Of a stretch of 64,000 nucleotides of DNA, positions 1 to 10,244 are shown piece by piece. Position 1 is the first letter of the stretch. Each line of letters starts with the position of its first letter. Origin of the DNA: Candidatus Venteria ishoeyi. Lineage in GTDB: Bacteria; Pseudomonadota; Gammaproteobacteria; Beggiatoales; Beggiatoaceae. The notes under the pieces are model-generated. The model searched no databases, had not been told where the DNA came from, and was given only the letters and a program-made list of their open reading frames with translations. The DNA is taken from contig NZ_JAUCGJ010000012.1 in the NCBI RefSeq assembly GCF_030378065.1, positions 35,874 through 99,873 of the forward strand, read 5' to 3'. Both the position numbers and the translations under genes were made by a program.

Positions 1-18
1 TTCCTCCGGTCAAGTTTT

Positions 19-798
19 ATGATGTCAGCAAAAAATAAAGAAACTTTAGGTTTTAGTCTGATTTTTGTTTTTCTCTTGTTTGCCCTCATCGTTTTGTTTT
101 CACAAAATCCGATTGCACAAGATCTCAGCTATCACTTATTTAAAGATACAAGAGAAATCAGCGGGGTGCCGAATTTCTGGAATGTCTTTTCCAACTTGCC
201 TTTTTTGCTGCTTGGACTGTTGGGTTTATATAAAATCAATAAGCTGCAATTAGTCAGTGACTTAAAAATAGCCTATATTTTGTTGTTTATGGGCAGCGCG
301 CTGGTGGCTTTGGGTTCAGCTTATTATCACCTGTGGCCCAATAATCAGACTTTGGTTTGGGATCGATTGCCCATGACCATTGCCTTTATGGCGCTGTTTA
401 GCATTATTATTGCGGAGTTTATTTCAATCCGGCTTGGCAGATGGTTATTGTGGCCTTTAATCCTGCTGGGCATGGCATCGGTGGTTTACTGGCATTTGAC
501 TGAATCCTGGGGGCAGGGTGATCTAAGATATTACGCGCTGGTGCAGTTTTTCCCTATTCTGGCGATTCCCGTGATTTTGTTGTGCTTCCGTCCGTCTTAT
601 ACCAGGGTGTTCGCCTATTGGTGGTTATTGCTGGCTTATCTGCTTGCCAAGCTGTTTGAAATGTTGGATGCAGAAATTTATCAGATTTTGCCTGTCAGCG
701 GTCATTCCTTAAAACATGTACTGGCTGCACTGGGCTTGTATATTTTGCTGAAGGCTTATGAGCAACGCCACCTAACGACTGCTGAGCGTGAAACTTAA
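19..798 (+). CDS. Putative alkaline ceramidase-like (CREST superfamily) membrane protein
   Basis: A 259-residue, very hydrophobic protein with about seven membrane segments. The fold class is suggested by conserved polar residues: Ser58 in the WNVFSNLPF segment, His104 in YYHLWP, Asp115 in WDRLPMT, and His229 and His233 in GHSLKHV. This Ser/His/Asp/His/His set is what the CREST hydrolases (alkaline ceramidase, PAQR) use to bind zinc, so a lipid amidase in the inner membrane is likely; the substrate is unknown. Two ATGs in tandem (19 and 22) compete as the start. It is monocistronic here, and no ribosome-binding site is visible because the window begins just upstream. Confidence 0.6.
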   Translation: MMSAKNKETLGFSLIFVFLLFALIVLFSQNPIAQDLSYHLFKDTREISGVPNFWNVFSNLPFLLLGLLGLYKINKLQLVSDLKIAYILLFMGSALVALGSAYYHLWPNNQTLVWDRLPMTIAFMALFSIIIAEFISIRLGRWLLWPLILLGMASVVYWHLTESWGQGDLRYYALVQFFPILAIPVILLCFRPSYTRVFAYWWLLLAYLLAKLFEMLDAEIYQILPVSGHSLKHVLAALGLYILLKAYEQRHLTTAERET

Positions 799-874
799 AC
801 AATGCCAAATATGGCTTTATCAAACCGAATGCGGCAGTGCTGAAATTAAAACCCTATGAAATCGGGTGTTCCAT

Positions 875-908
875 AGACCTGACAGGTTTTTAAAAACCTG
901 TCAGGTCT
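875..908. repeat. Palindromic repeat, AGACCTGACAGG arms
   Basis: A near-perfect inverted repeat whose arms read AGACCTGACAGGTTTT and its complement around a 2-nt centre. The same core sits in the middle of the roughly 109-bp elements at 27536, 50112 and 63581, but here the outer ends of that element are missing. It lies in the 295-bp gap between the ceramidase-like gene and hflK. I see no other gene in that gap. Confidence 0.7.
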
Positions 909-1093
909 TTGCTCCGGTAGTTCCATTTGAAGCTAACCTTCAAAGTCATGATCTTGAACATTTTATCGCTAAAACCCAGCATAAGGTTTTTTTAGGCAAA
1001 AAGCACAAAATTCAGCACACATTGCATCCTGGCTACCTGATACGGTATCATGCCAGTTTTGCATAATTCACTTGAACCTTACGGAGTCATTTA

Positions 1094-2260
1094 ATGGCCT
1101 GGAACGAACCAGGTGGCAACGGGAAAGATCCCTGGGGCCACCGTAATAACGAACAAGGTCCCCCCGACCTCGATGAACTGATTAAAAAAATGCAGGACAA
1201 ACTTGGCGGCCTGTTTGGTGGTTCAGGAGACGGTGGCGGTAGTAGCAATCAGAATAATAACGGGTGGAATTTTAAAATTATCCTGGTGTTATCGATCATA
1301 GGTTTAATGATCTGGATGCTATTTGGTTTTTACACCATTCAACCCGCTTACCAAGGGCTGGTATTACGTTTTGGTGCATACGAACGTACTTCAGAGCAAG
1401 GTTTGAACTGGCATTTCCCTTATCCGGTTGAACGTGTTATCAAGCTCAATGTAGATGAGCGTCGGGTTGTTCAGCATCAGGCATTGATGCTGACTAAAGA
1501 TGAAAACATCGTTGATGTATCGCTTGCGGTGCAATTTAAGGTGGAAAATTCTGAGTATTATTTATTCAATGTACGTGACCCTGAAGATACCTTAAAACAA
1601 GCCACAGAAAGCGCTTTACGCGAAGTTGTTGGCACCAGTACCATGGATGATGTCTTAACCACCGGACGGGATTTGGTGGCAGAACAAACCCGTGAGCTGA
1701 CCCAGGATATTTTGGGACGCTATAAAACCGGCTTGTTGGTGCTCAGCGTGAATATGCAAAATGCACAACCACCGGAAGAAGTGCAGGGTGCTTTTGCTGA
1801 TGTGATTAAAGCCCGTGAAGATGAAGAACGTCTGAAGAACAAAGCGGATGCCTACCGCAATGAAGTGGTACAAAAAGCTGGGGGTGTGTCTGATCGCATG
1901 ACTCAGGAAGCGGAAGCCTATCGCGCTGAAGTTGTTGAACGCGCCAATGGTGAAACCCGGCGTTTCCTTAGTATCTTAAAAGAATATCAAGCTGCCCCGG
2001 ATATCACTCGCGAGCGTCTTTATCTGGAAATGATGGAAGGTGTTTTATCCAATACCAGTAAGGTCATGATTAATACCCAGCAAAGTAATCCCTTATTATT
2101 TTTACCCTTAGAGCAAATGATGAAAGGCAAATATAGTGCTGCAACGTCAAGAGACGGCTCTGAAATCGGGCAGTTGGTACAACCCAGTGCGCCGCAGGCC
2201 GGTTCCGTTGAAACGCGACCATCCAGAGAAACATCACGTTCTGGCAGGAGATCACGCTAA
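1094..2260 (+). CDS. hflK: FtsH protease modulator HflK
   Basis: This protein forms, with HflC, the large periplasmic HflKC cage that surrounds and modulates the membrane protease FtsH. At 388 residues it has the usual length. It has a Gly/Asn-rich cytoplasmic N-terminus beginning MAWNEPGGNGKDPWG, a single membrane segment at about residues 61-81, an SPFH/band-7 domain at about 82-280, and a Ser/Arg-rich tail. The start ATG follows an ACGGAG ribosome-binding site. Its stop overlaps the hflC start (TAATG), so the two are translationally coupled. The usual neighbours hfq and hflX are not in the window. Confidence 0.95.
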   Translation: MAWNEPGGNGKDPWGHRNNEQGPPDLDELIKKMQDKLGGLFGGSGDGGGSSNQNNNGWNFKIILVLSIIGLMIWMLFGFYTIQPAYQGLVLRFGAYERTSEQGLNWHFPYPVERVIKLNVDERRVVQHQALMLTKDENIVDVSLAVQFKVENSEYYLFNVRDPEDTLKQATESALREVVGTSTMDDVLTTGRDLVAEQTRELTQDILGRYKTGLLVLSVNMQNAQPPEEVQGAFADVIKAREDEERLKNKADAYRNEVVQKAGGVSDRMTQEAEAYRAEVVERANGETRRFLSILKEYQAAPDITRERLYLEMMEGVLSNTSKVMINTQQSNPLLFLPLEQMMKGKYSAATSRDGSEIGQLVQPSAPQAGSVETRPSRETSRSGRRSR

Positions 2261-3132
2261 TGGGTAATAAACAAACGTTTCAATTAGTATTGGCAGTTAT
2301 TGTTTTCATGCTGTTTCTGGCTTCTCTGTTTACCGTACAGCAAACAGAATATGCCTTAAAACTGCGTTTTGGTAAGGTGGTCAGTGCCGACTTTGATCCT
2401 GGGTTAAATTTTAAATTACCGTTTGTGGATCGCATTCGTTATTTTGAACGCCGTATCCAAACCCTGGATGCACCACCTGAGCGTTTCCTGACCAGCGAAA
2501 AGAAAAACCTGATTGTTGATTCTTTCGTTAAATGGCGCATTGTCAATGTTGAAAAATTCTATACCTCGGTTGGTGGTAATGAATTACGTGCAGGTCAGCG
2601 TCTGGCGGAAATTATTGCCGGTGTGCTGCGCAGTAAAATTGCTTCGCGCACGATTAAGGAAGTTGTTTCCGGTGATCGCGCCGAGATTATGAGTTCCATC
2701 GCGGAAGATACCCAGAAAAATGCCGATGGCATGGGCATTAAAGTCGTTGATGTGCGGATTAAACAAATCGACCTGCCGCAGGAAGTCAGCCAGTCGGTTT
2801 ATAAACGTATGGAAGCCGAGCGTGAGCGTGTCGCTAAAGACCTGCGCTCTCGCGGTGAAGCGGAAGCCGTGCGTATCCAGGCAGATGCCGACCGCCAGAA
2901 AATTGTATTACTGGCGGAAGCCCATCGTAAATCAGAAGAAATTCGGGGTTTAGGTGATGCAGAATCGGCTAAGATTTATGCCGATGCATTTTCTCAGGAT
3001 AAAGAATTTTATTCTTTATACCGCAGTCTGAATGCCTATGAGAAAACCTTTAATAATAAATCAGATGTGCTGGTAGTGGAGCCAGATTCTGAGTTCTTTA
3101 AATACTTTAATCAGTCTAAACAGAAGGATTGA
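2260..3132 (+). CDS. hflC: FtsH protease modulator HflC
   Basis: The partner of HflK in the FtsH-associated SPFH complex. It has 290 residues: an N-terminal membrane anchor at about residues 5-25, then the band-7 domain, including the IKVVDVRIKQIDLP segment and a long Glu/Arg/Ala-rich helix near residues 180-235 typical of HflC. Its start overlaps the hflK stop by one base, so the two are co-translated in equal amounts. A strong palindrome about 20 bp downstream (3154-3186) separates it from the convergent transglycosylase gene and may end both transcripts. Confidence 0.95.
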   Translation: MGNKQTFQLVLAVIVFMLFLASLFTVQQTEYALKLRFGKVVSADFDPGLNFKLPFVDRIRYFERRIQTLDAPPERFLTSEKKNLIVDSFVKWRIVNVEKFYTSVGGNELRAGQRLAEIIAGVLRSKIASRTIKEVVSGDRAEIMSSIAEDTQKNADGMGIKVVDVRIKQIDLPQEVSQSVYKRMEAERERVAKDLRSRGEAEAVRIQADADRQKIVLLAEAHRKSEEIRGLGDAESAKIYADAFSQDKEFYSLYRSLNAYEKTFNNKSDVLVVEPDSEFFKYFNQSKQKD

Positions 3133-3153
3133 TTGAGTAGAGACGTAGCAGTT

Positions 3154-3186
3154 TAGTAGAGACGTAGCATTGCTACGTCTCTACTA
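3154..3186. repeat. Palindromic repeat of the GAGACGTWGC family
   Basis: A 16-bp perfect inverted repeat, arms TAGTAGAGACGTAGCA and its complement around one T, preceded by a partial copy at about 3136-3151. It lies between the convergent hflC and transglycosylase genes, so it may act as a bidirectional terminator. Copies recur at 18468, 20607, 22530, 22608, 25267, 25417 and 28201. Confidence 0.8.
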
Positions 3187-3189
3187 TAA

Positions 3190-3909
3190 TTATTGATAAC
3201 GCGCATACAAATCCATGACCTTGACAACATAATTCTGGGTTTCCCGATAGGGCGGAATTTTATTACCATAACGCATCACCGCGCCTTCCCCGGCATTATA
3301 AGCCGCCAAAGCCAGTTTAATATCATTAAAACGCCCCAGTAGTTGTTTCAGATAACGGGTGCCACCATCTAAATTATCCGCCGGATCATAACGATCCCGC
3401 ACGCCTAAGTGTTTTGCCGTAGCGGGCATTAACTGCATTAAACCAACCGCGCCTTTAGGTGAAATGGCATCGGCGTTATACGCCGACTCCGCTGTGACCA
3501 CAGCATGAATTAACGCCGGATCAAGTTGATACAGATTGGCTGTTTGGCGGATTAATGGCGCGTAATGCTCAGAGAGTTTACCTAATGCCGTGACCGCAAC
3601 CCCCAAATCAATATTCTCAGGTAATCCCGGGCTATCACCAGAATAAATCAATTGATAACGCATATCTGGCGGTTGATCGGTCAGATGCACTATGCCTTTG
3701 GGGTCAATATATTTATAAATTTCCACGCTGGCAACAAAGCCGGTTTTTTTCAAAGCCCGCTTGGTTAAGGTGGGTTTGGGCTTTGCATTCCGTGGCTGAT
3801 TGGTAAAATACATATTACCGTTGGCATCGGTATAACTGTAAATTTCACTGGCCTGTCCCGTAGAAAAAGCCAAAAAGCAAAGCAATAAGACTATCCTGTG
3901 ATTTTTCAT
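3190..3909 (-). CDS. Secreted lytic transglycosylase with DUF4124 repeats
   Basis: An exported murein lytic transglycosylase of about 239 residues. A signal peptide (about residues 1-20, ending TGQAS) is followed by two DUF4124-like segments (YSYTDANGNMYFTNQP at about 24 and YKYIDPKGIVHLTDQP at about 65), then an SLT catalytic domain from about residue 120. Glu141 in VTAESAYNADAISPKGAVG is the expected catalytic acid, followed by the GLMQLMP and AAYNAGEGAV signatures. I chose the ATG at 3909, which follows a GAGA-type ribosome-binding site, over a TTG 18 bp upstream. It probably trims peptidoglycan in the periplasm. Confidence 0.9.
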   Translation of the reverse strand: MKNHRIVLLLCFLAFSTGQASEIYSYTDANGNMYFTNQPRNAKPKPTLTKRALKKTGFVASVEIYKYIDPKGIVHLTDQPPDMRYQLIYSGDSPGLPENIDLGVAVTALGKLSEHYAPLIRQTANLYQLDPALIHAVVTAESAYNADAISPKGAVGLMQLMPATAKHLGVRDRYDPADNLDGGTRYLKQLLGRFNDIKLALAAYNAGEGAVMRYGNKIPPYRETQNYVVKVMDLYARYQ

Positions 3910-4021
3910 GTCATTTCTCTCATGCAAATGTTTGTTTTATTTTTAAAGAATAATTGATTGCAAAACTAATGCAAACCACTTATTTTCTCATTCCACATTC
4001 AGTGCTTTGGTATCGATACTC

Positions 4022-5212
4022 ATGAATCCTGATCTCGCAAAACTGCAAGCTTACCCGTTTGAAAAACTCAGAAAATTAAAAGCCGGTATAAAACCTGCCA
4101 AAGATTCACCAATTTTACTGTCAATTGGTGAGCCTAAACACCCTACGCCGGAAATAATTAAACAAGCCATTATTGACAATCTTGACGGTTTGGCAAAGTA
4201 CCCCCTGACCAAAGGTGATACGGCATTGCGTGAAGCCATCAGTCATTGGTTAGTTGAGCGTTTCAGCCTGTCTGCGGCCAATCCTGAAACTCAGGTATTA
4301 CCCGTTAACGGCACCCGCGAAGCATTATTTGCTTTTGCCCAGGCGGTTTTAGATCGTACTCAGGTTAATGCAAGAGTATTATTGCCCAATCCGTTTTATC
4401 AGATTTATGAAGGTGCGGCATTGCTCGCCGGGGTGCAGCCGGAATTTATTAATATCAGTGAGCGCAGTGGTTTAATCCCAGATTTTGACAGCATTACCGA
4501 ATCAACCTGGCAGCAATGTCAGTTGCTGTATATTTGCACCCCAGGCAATCCTACCGGTGCAGTGATTCCGCTGGCAACCTTAAAACATTTGATTGAACTG
4601 GCGCAGCGTTATGATTTTATCATCGCCTCTGATGAATGTTATTCTGAATTATACCAGGATGAAAATCAGCCTCCACCGGGTTTATTGCAGGCTGCAACAG
4701 AAATGGGCAACACGGAATTTAAACAGTGCGTGGTATTCCACAGCCTGTCCAAACGCTCGAATGCACCGGGGCTGCGTTCCGGTTTTGTTGCCGGGGATGC
4801 CACTATTTTACAAAAATTTTTACTCTATCGCACTTATCACGGCTGCGCCATGCCTCCCGCCATGCAAGCCGCCAGTACCGCTGCCTGGTCAGATGAAAGC
4901 CATGTGCGCCAAAATCGTTTGTGGTATCAGGAAAAATTTATTGCGGTTGAGGAAATTTTAGCCCCCGTATTGAAGTTTTCACGGCCTCCTGCGGGTTTTT
5001 ATCTGTGGCCGCAAACACCGATGCCTGATGCGCTATTCACCCGCGAATTATATGCCCAGGAAAATGTGACAGTGTTACCGGGTTCGTATTTATCGCGGGA
5101 TACAGTGCAAGGCAACCCCGGCGCGGGACATGTGCGTATTGCCCTGGTTGCGCCGCTGGAGGAGTGTTTGGAAGCGGCACGGCGGATTGTGCATTTTATT
5201 GAAGCGCAATAG
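4022..5212 (+). CDS. dapC: Succinyldiaminopimelate aminotransferase DapC
   Basis: A fold-type I PLP aminotransferase of 396 residues. The family converts N-succinyl-2-amino-6-ketopimelate to N-succinyl-LL-diaminopimelate in lysine and peptidoglycan synthesis. The N-terminus MNPDLAKLQAYPFEKL is typical of gammaproteobacterial DapC. Lys244 in HSLSKRSNAPG is the Schiff-base lysine, and YICTPGNPTGA and SDECYSELY are the PLP-pocket motifs. I took the ATG at 4022 because the family starts there; a TTG 15 bp upstream is less likely. It stands alone, convergent with the GGDEF/EAL gene. Confidence 0.9.
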   Translation: MNPDLAKLQAYPFEKLRKLKAGIKPAKDSPILLSIGEPKHPTPEIIKQAIIDNLDGLAKYPLTKGDTALREAISHWLVERFSLSAANPETQVLPVNGTREALFAFAQAVLDRTQVNARVLLPNPFYQIYEGAALLAGVQPEFINISERSGLIPDFDSITESTWQQCQLLYICTPGNPTGAVIPLATLKHLIELAQRYDFIIASDECYSELYQDENQPPPGLLQAATEMGNTEFKQCVVFHSLSKRSNAPGLRSGFVAGDATILQKFLLYRTYHGCAMPPAMQAASTAAWSDESHVRQNRLWYQEKFIAVEEILAPVLKFSRPPAGFYLWPQTPMPDALFTRELYAQENVTVLPGSYLSRDTVQGNPGAGHVRIALVAPLEECLEAARRIVHFIEAQ

Positions 5213-5264
5213 GTTTTTCTGGCGTTTTCTTATGCTTGAAATCAATATCCATGCAAGATGGGCT

Positions 5265-7268
5265 TTATCCATTTTTCACAAATGCTGCATACTGCCCTAA
5301 ATCACTGTGCGGTTTACCAATATAAAAACCTTGCGAGTAATTGATACCAATTTCTATTACGCTGTCCAACACCGCTTTGGAGTGGACATGTTCGGCAATG
5401 GTTTTTATGCCCAGTTGGGTGGCAAAATTCTGAATGGTTTTGACAATCAGGCGCGAGCTTTCATCCTGATCCAGATCACGCACCAGTGAAGCGTCAATTT
5501 TTAGATAATCAACATCCAATTTCAGAATATAGTCAAAATTAGAATACCCCGAGCCAAAGTCATCAATGGCGATACGACAGCCCAGTTGCTTGGCGCGGTG
5601 GATAAAAGCTGTCACTTCAGGAAAGTTTTCTATGCCTTCAGACTCCAGCAATTCAATCACCAGTTGTTTACCGATATTGTATTGTTTGATGCAATTCAGG
5701 ATGAAAGCAACGGTTTCCTGATCCAGAATATCATCAGTGCTGAGATTAAGTGAAAACTGGTAGCATGAAGTATCCTGAATTTTTTCTAATATCTGCTCCA
5801 GCATCATGCGGGTGATGTGGTGATAAAGTTTGGTAGTTTTTGCCGCGTTGATAAAACGCCCCGGTAAAACCAGTTGGTTTTGTTCATCAAATAAACGTGC
5901 CAGACATTCATATTTTTCGACATTCAGCGTTTTATTATTCAGAATCGGCTGGAAATGCGCATGAACCTTTCCTTGTTGGATGGCGGTTTTAACCAGCCGT
6001 GCTTCCTCCAGATTACGCGCATAGATTTGGTGCATTTCAATACCGGGGTTATAGACCAGCATTGGTTTGCGTGTGCGTTTTGCCGTTTTCAGGGCTAAGG
6101 CAGCAGCGGATAATAAATGGGATTTTGCCACTGGCGGGTGGAGCGACAGGCCCAGACTAACGCCCAGCAGAATTTCTGAATCACTTTGGGTTGTAAAAGT
6201 ATGCGTTTCCAGTAACTGGTGCAGTTCCTGGCAAAATGCCAATAATTGTGCTTCTGAATCCAGTTGTAAGGCAGTGATAGCAAACTCATCAGCAGATAAG
6301 CGATATAACTCACTATTACTGTTTTGAATATAAGGTTGCAGATAATCTGCAATGCCACAGAGAATTTCATCACCATTTTGATGACCAAAAAAATTATTAA
6401 TTTCCCGAAAACCATCAATATCCACCAGAATGAGTACCTTGATAGCAACTTGTTCCAGGTCATTTAATAATTTTGTGCGGTTGGGCAGGCCCGTCAGATG
6501 GTCAGTGAATAGCTCTTCACGTAAGGCTTTGGAGGTAATTTCCAATTGATTTTTATAGGCAATAATTTCGCTGATGTCGGTAAATGTTGCCACATAAAGT
6601 TTTTCCTTACCTTGCTGGCGTGAGGCGCGCACTTTAACATCAAAAATATAATCCCGACCATGATATAAAATCCGCACTTTATGTGACTGTTTTGGGCGTG
6701 AGGCAATATATTCTACCCACAACTCATCACCCATATATTCTAATACGCAGGCATCCTTATCATGGACGCAAGCAATAAAAAAATTACAAATACAATTATA
6801 TTCAGTGAGAAATGCCTTTAAATCCGGGTATTCTGAAAAAAGTTGAAAAAATGCCAGATTTACATTGCGCAGTTGCTTGCCATCGGTCAACATCACAATA
6901 TTGATTTGTGAATCGAGAATGTTTTGAGTCAGCGATTGCGTTACTGCAAGTTCACGGGTGCGGTGTTTAACTTTTTCTTCCAACTGGATATTCAAGCGTT
7001 GCAGGGCTTCATCTTTCGCTGTCAATTGCACCACTTGTCTTGAAGAGTCCTGCTGCAATATTTTGATTTTACCCAGCAAAAACCCAAAAATCATACCCAC
7101 CACGACAGGTATGATGAAAAAACGAATGGGAATTTCGGCAGCACCCAGCTTTAACACATACCAATACTGAAACAAGGCAAAGGGCAAAATATATAGGATT
7201 GCAATTGAAATATATCTTGCGTAAATCCAATGTTTTTGTATTTTATTCACTGACCGTATCATTTTCAT
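5265..7268 (-). CDS. Membrane GGDEF/EAL protein, degenerate GGDEF, probably active EAL
   Basis: A 667-residue c-di-GMP protein. It has two membrane segments (about residues 20-41 and 47-67), a short coiled coil (80-110), a PAS-like region (110-235), a GGDEF domain (250-410) and an EAL domain (425-665). The GGDEF signature reads SADEF at 325-329, so the cyclase site has probably lost activity. In the EAL domain the signature is ECL, but the catalytic neighbourhood is kept: NLS, IELLE, IDDFGSGYS, LKID, IAEHV. It is therefore most likely a phosphodiesterase whose GGDEF domain binds nucleotide as a regulator. Its start overlaps the end of the dolP-like gene by 26 bp, suggesting co-transcription. 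Confidence 0.88.
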   Translation of the reverse strand: MKMIRSVNKIQKHWIYARYISIAILYILPFALFQYWYVLKLGAAEIPIRFFIIPVVVGMIFGFLLGKIKILQQDSSRQVVQLTAKDEALQRLNIQLEEKVKHRTRELAVTQSLTQNILDSQINIVMLTDGKQLRNVNLAFFQLFSEYPDLKAFLTEYNCICNFFIACVHDKDACVLEYMGDELWVEYIASRPKQSHKVRILYHGRDYIFDVKVRASRQQGKEKLYVATFTDISEIIAYKNQLEITSKALREELFTDHLTGLPNRTKLLNDLEQVAIKVLILVDIDGFREINNFFGHQNGDEILCGIADYLQPYIQNSNSELYRLSADEFAITALQLDSEAQLLAFCQELHQLLETHTFTTQSDSEILLGVSLGLSLHPPVAKSHLLSAAALALKTAKRTRKPMLVYNPGIEMHQIYARNLEEARLVKTAIQQGKVHAHFQPILNNKTLNVEKYECLARLFDEQNQLVLPGRFINAAKTTKLYHHITRMMLEQILEKIQDTSCYQFSLNLSTDDILDQETVAFILNCIKQYNIGKQLVIELLESEGIENFPEVTAFIHRAKQLGCRIAIDDFGSGYSNFDYILKLDVDYLKIDASLVRDLDQDESSRLIVKTIQNFATQLGIKTIAEHVHSKAVLDSVIEIGINYSQGFYIGKPHSDLGQYAAFVKNG

Positions 7269-7869
7269 GAACGATCAACTTGACGTATTCGATCAGTGGA
7301 ATCACCTTTTTCACCCCATCAACCCGGCGGATAGTATCAATCGCGGCATCGGCTTCTTCCCGACTTAACAGCCCCATGACATATACGGTGCGGTTGGAGA
7401 GTGTCATATGCACATGGCTGGCATTAAAAAACTGTTTACCCACTAAAGCTGCGGTGATGCGGATGCGTAAATTGGAATCATATTCACGACTTTCCTGAGA
7501 CAGTAGTGGTGCAATATGGATTTCATTGTGAATTTTACGAATATTAGGCACATGGTCTAAAATTTGTTTAATTGCTTGCTGACGCACCGCATCACTGGGC
7601 GCTTCCCCGGCTAACAGCACAATGCGGTTATAAGATAAAAATTTAATCCGCGCTTGTGTGGCCACCGTTTTATCTTTTTCCAGGGCCGTCTGGATGGCCT
7701 GGATAATGTTATCATCCAGCTCGGAAATTTCCGCGCTGCGGCGATCTGTAAACACCCGGGTAGCCGCTGCACCCGTTGCAAAAAGGGCTGTGCCCACCGC
7801 CAAGGTACCGCAGCCCTGTAGCGATAAATTAACAAGAATAAGACAAAAAACAGCAATAAACTTTTTCAT
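7243..7869 (-). CDS. dolP: BON-domain outer-membrane lipoprotein (DolP/YraP type)
   Basis: A 208-residue lipoprotein with signal sequence and lipobox LQGC (lipidated Cys20). It has two BON domains (about residues 47-115 and 125-195), each with the family pattern of a strand, a helix and V-x-G-x-V-like turns. DolP in Escherichia coli sits in the outer membrane at the division site and supports envelope integrity. The assignment rests on the fold, the length and the neighbour: the diaA-type gene lies directly upstream in the same orientation, the same pair as diaA-dolP in enterobacteria. The downstream GGDEF/EAL gene overlaps its 3' end. Confidence 0.85.
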   Translation of the reverse strand: MKKFIAVFCLILVNLSLQGCGTLAVGTALFATGAAATRVFTDRRSAEISELDDNIIQAIQTALEKDKTVATQARIKFLSYNRIVLLAGEAPSDAVRQQAIKQILDHVPNIRKIHNEIHIAPLLSQESREYDSNLRIRITAALVGKQFFNASHVHMTLSNRTVYVMGLLSREEADAAIDTIRRVDGVKKVIPLIEYVKLIVHENDTVSE

Positions 7870-7939
7870 GAGATTTCCTTTTTGGCATGGGTTAAAGCTG
7901 TTTGCAGCAGCTTTAGGGCTGAATGAAATTACATCAGAC

Positions 7940-8554
<615 letters not shown>

Positions 8555-8607
8555 TTAGGAACAAGCATTTTATAATACTCAAAACTGGATTAGTCTTTAT
8601 TTTATTC

Positions 8608-9672
8608 TCACTCCTTAGCTTGAACTTCCCGCGCCAGTCGCTGCGCTTCAGCAATTTGTTCACTGGTTAAACGACCTGCCAGGGTTTGCCTTGATTCCAA
8701 TGCGCCTTTAGCGCCTTGCGCTGTTGCCAACAAATACCACTGATATGCCAGCACAAAATCCTGCGGCACCCCTTGCCCCAGTTCATACATGACCCCCAGG
8801 ATAAACTGGGCTTCAGGATAACCCTGGTTCGCCGCGCGCGTCTGCCAGTAAGCGGCTTTGCTATAATCCTGAACAACACCTTCTCCCGTATAATGACGCA
8901 CCCCCAGCACGGATTGTGCTGCACTGTGACCTTGCTTTGCCGCCTGTTGATACCAGTCCAGCGCTGTGCTGTCATTTTTTGCCACACCTTTGCCCTGTTC
9001 ATACATTTGGCCCAGCATAAACTGAGCTTTGGCTTTGCCCTGTTTGGCTAAAGGCTGACAATAGGACAAGGCTTGTGCATAATTTTTTTGCTTCAGCACT
9101 TGCTGACATTCAGCCAAAGAATGTACGGGTGCGGTTGTTGTGTCGCTTGTTTCATGCGTTGCCACTTCTGCTTCTTCTGCTTCTGCTTCTGTTGTTTGTG
9201 CGGTCTCTTGTTCAGCAAGGGGCTCAGCAACAGTTTCAGCAACGATTTTCTCTTCAGCAGCGACTGTTTCGGTGTTTTTCACAACCACTTCAGTGCCTAA
9301 ACGCTGTTTAAAGTCTTTGACTACTTGCAAACAGGAAAATGCATAACCACGTTTTAACTTATCCAGGGTTTCTGCTGTTTTTGGTTTTTTTGCAAAACGT
9401 TGTTTAATTTTCTTACAACGCTTATCCCGCTCTTTCTCCACTTTGGTAAACTGTGTCTTGAGATGAGAATCCTCGTGATGCGTTTGTAAATAACGAGTCA
9501 GTGGATCGATATATTTTTGTGCAAATAACTTATCCACTTCAGCATCAGCACGGGATTTGAGATTTGCCGCTTCCGTCTCAATAGTAGCTTCATCCACTGT
9601 AGCCTTCTCAGGCATCGTTTCACAAGCGCCTAGAAATAGACTCAGGGCAATAATCAGGATGTGTTTTTTCAT
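8608..9672 (-). CDS. SEL1-repeat lipoprotein
   Basis: About 354 residues. A lipoprotein signal ends LFLGAC (Cys17), followed by a charged, probably helical region (about 20-140) and an acidic Glu/Ala/Thr-rich linker (about 145-190). At least four SEL1 (TPR-like) repeats come next, marked by AKAQFMLGQMYEQGKGV, SAAQSVLGVRHYTGEGV and EAQFILGVMYELGQGV. SEL1 proteins act as scaffolds in envelope protein complexes; the partner is unknown. I chose the ATG at 9672, which has a GGAGAC ribosome-binding site, over an upstream in-frame start that would bury the signal peptide. Confidence 0.85.
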   Translation of the reverse strand: MKKHILIIALSLFLGACETMPEKATVDEATIETEAANLKSRADAEVDKLFAQKYIDPLTRYLQTHHEDSHLKTQFTKVEKERDKRCKKIKQRFAKKPKTAETLDKLKRGYAFSCLQVVKDFKQRLGTEVVVKNTETVAAEEKIVAETVAEPLAEQETAQTTEAEAEEAEVATHETSDTTTAPVHSLAECQQVLKQKNYAQALSYCQPLAKQGKAKAQFMLGQMYEQGKGVAKNDSTALDWYQQAAKQGHSAAQSVLGVRHYTGEGVVQDYSKAAYWQTRAANQGYPEAQFILGVMYELGQGVPQDFVLAYQWYLLATAQGAKGALESRQTLAGRLTSEQIAEAQRLAREVQAKE

Positions 9673-9803
9673 ATTCTGTTGTCTCCACCTGTCCAGGCAA
9701 TAGGTCTGGGGCTCAGTAGTATAATACCAATCCCAATAGAAGACGATTTTTGTCACAAAATAGCAATATCTATTTTTTTCGCCGTCACAATCAGGAGTTT
9801 AAT

Positions 9804-10229
9804 ATGTCCAAAGAAATCAACATGGACCTTAACAGCGGTATTTCCGCTTTTGAAACCAAAAATTTTGCCTTGTCTTATCAATTACTGGCACCGCTTGCCG
9901 AACAAGGCGAAGCCGAAGCACAGTATCGCATGGCTATCATGCTGCAAAATGGTCTTGGTATGGTGGCAAATGAAGCAAAAGCCGTGCAACTTATGCAACA
10001 AGCCGCCGAACAAGGCCACGCCTTGGCCCAGCATGGCCTGGGTTTTATGTACATGGAAGGCGAATGCGTGGAACAAGATGGCAAAACAGCCGCCAAATGG
10101 TTTAAACAAGCAGCGGAACAAGGTCTGGTTGGCTCCCTGACCACGTTGGCAAGTCTCTATGAACAAGGCATAGGCGTGGAAAAAAATCTGGAAGAAGCGC
10201 AGCGTTTATATAAACTGGCGGGATTTTAA
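9804..10229 (+). CDS. Small cytoplasmic SEL1-repeat protein
   Basis: A 141-residue protein with no signal peptide, made almost entirely of SEL1 repeats (EAEAQYRMAIMLQNGLG, LAQHGLGFMYMEGECV, GSLTTLASLYEQGIGV). It is divergent from, and related in sequence type to, the SEL1 lipoprotein on the other strand. An AGGAG ribosome-binding site at 9793-9797 fixes the ATG at 9804. It is probably a protein-interaction scaffold; no enzyme motif is visible. Confidence 0.8.
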   Translation: MSKEINMDLNSGISAFETKNFALSYQLLAPLAEQGEAEAQYRMAIMLQNGLGMVANEAKAVQLMQQAAEQGHALAQHGLGFMYMEGECVEQDGKTAAKWFKQAAEQGLVGSLTTLASLYEQGIGVEKNLEEAQRLYKLAGF

Positions 10230-10244
10230 GAATAACTTCTGCGT

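Noticed and set aside
866..1066. Small gene of 66 codons before hflK
   Set aside because: Its start lies inside the palindromic repeat at 875-908, there is no ribosome-binding site, and the translation has no protein-like features.
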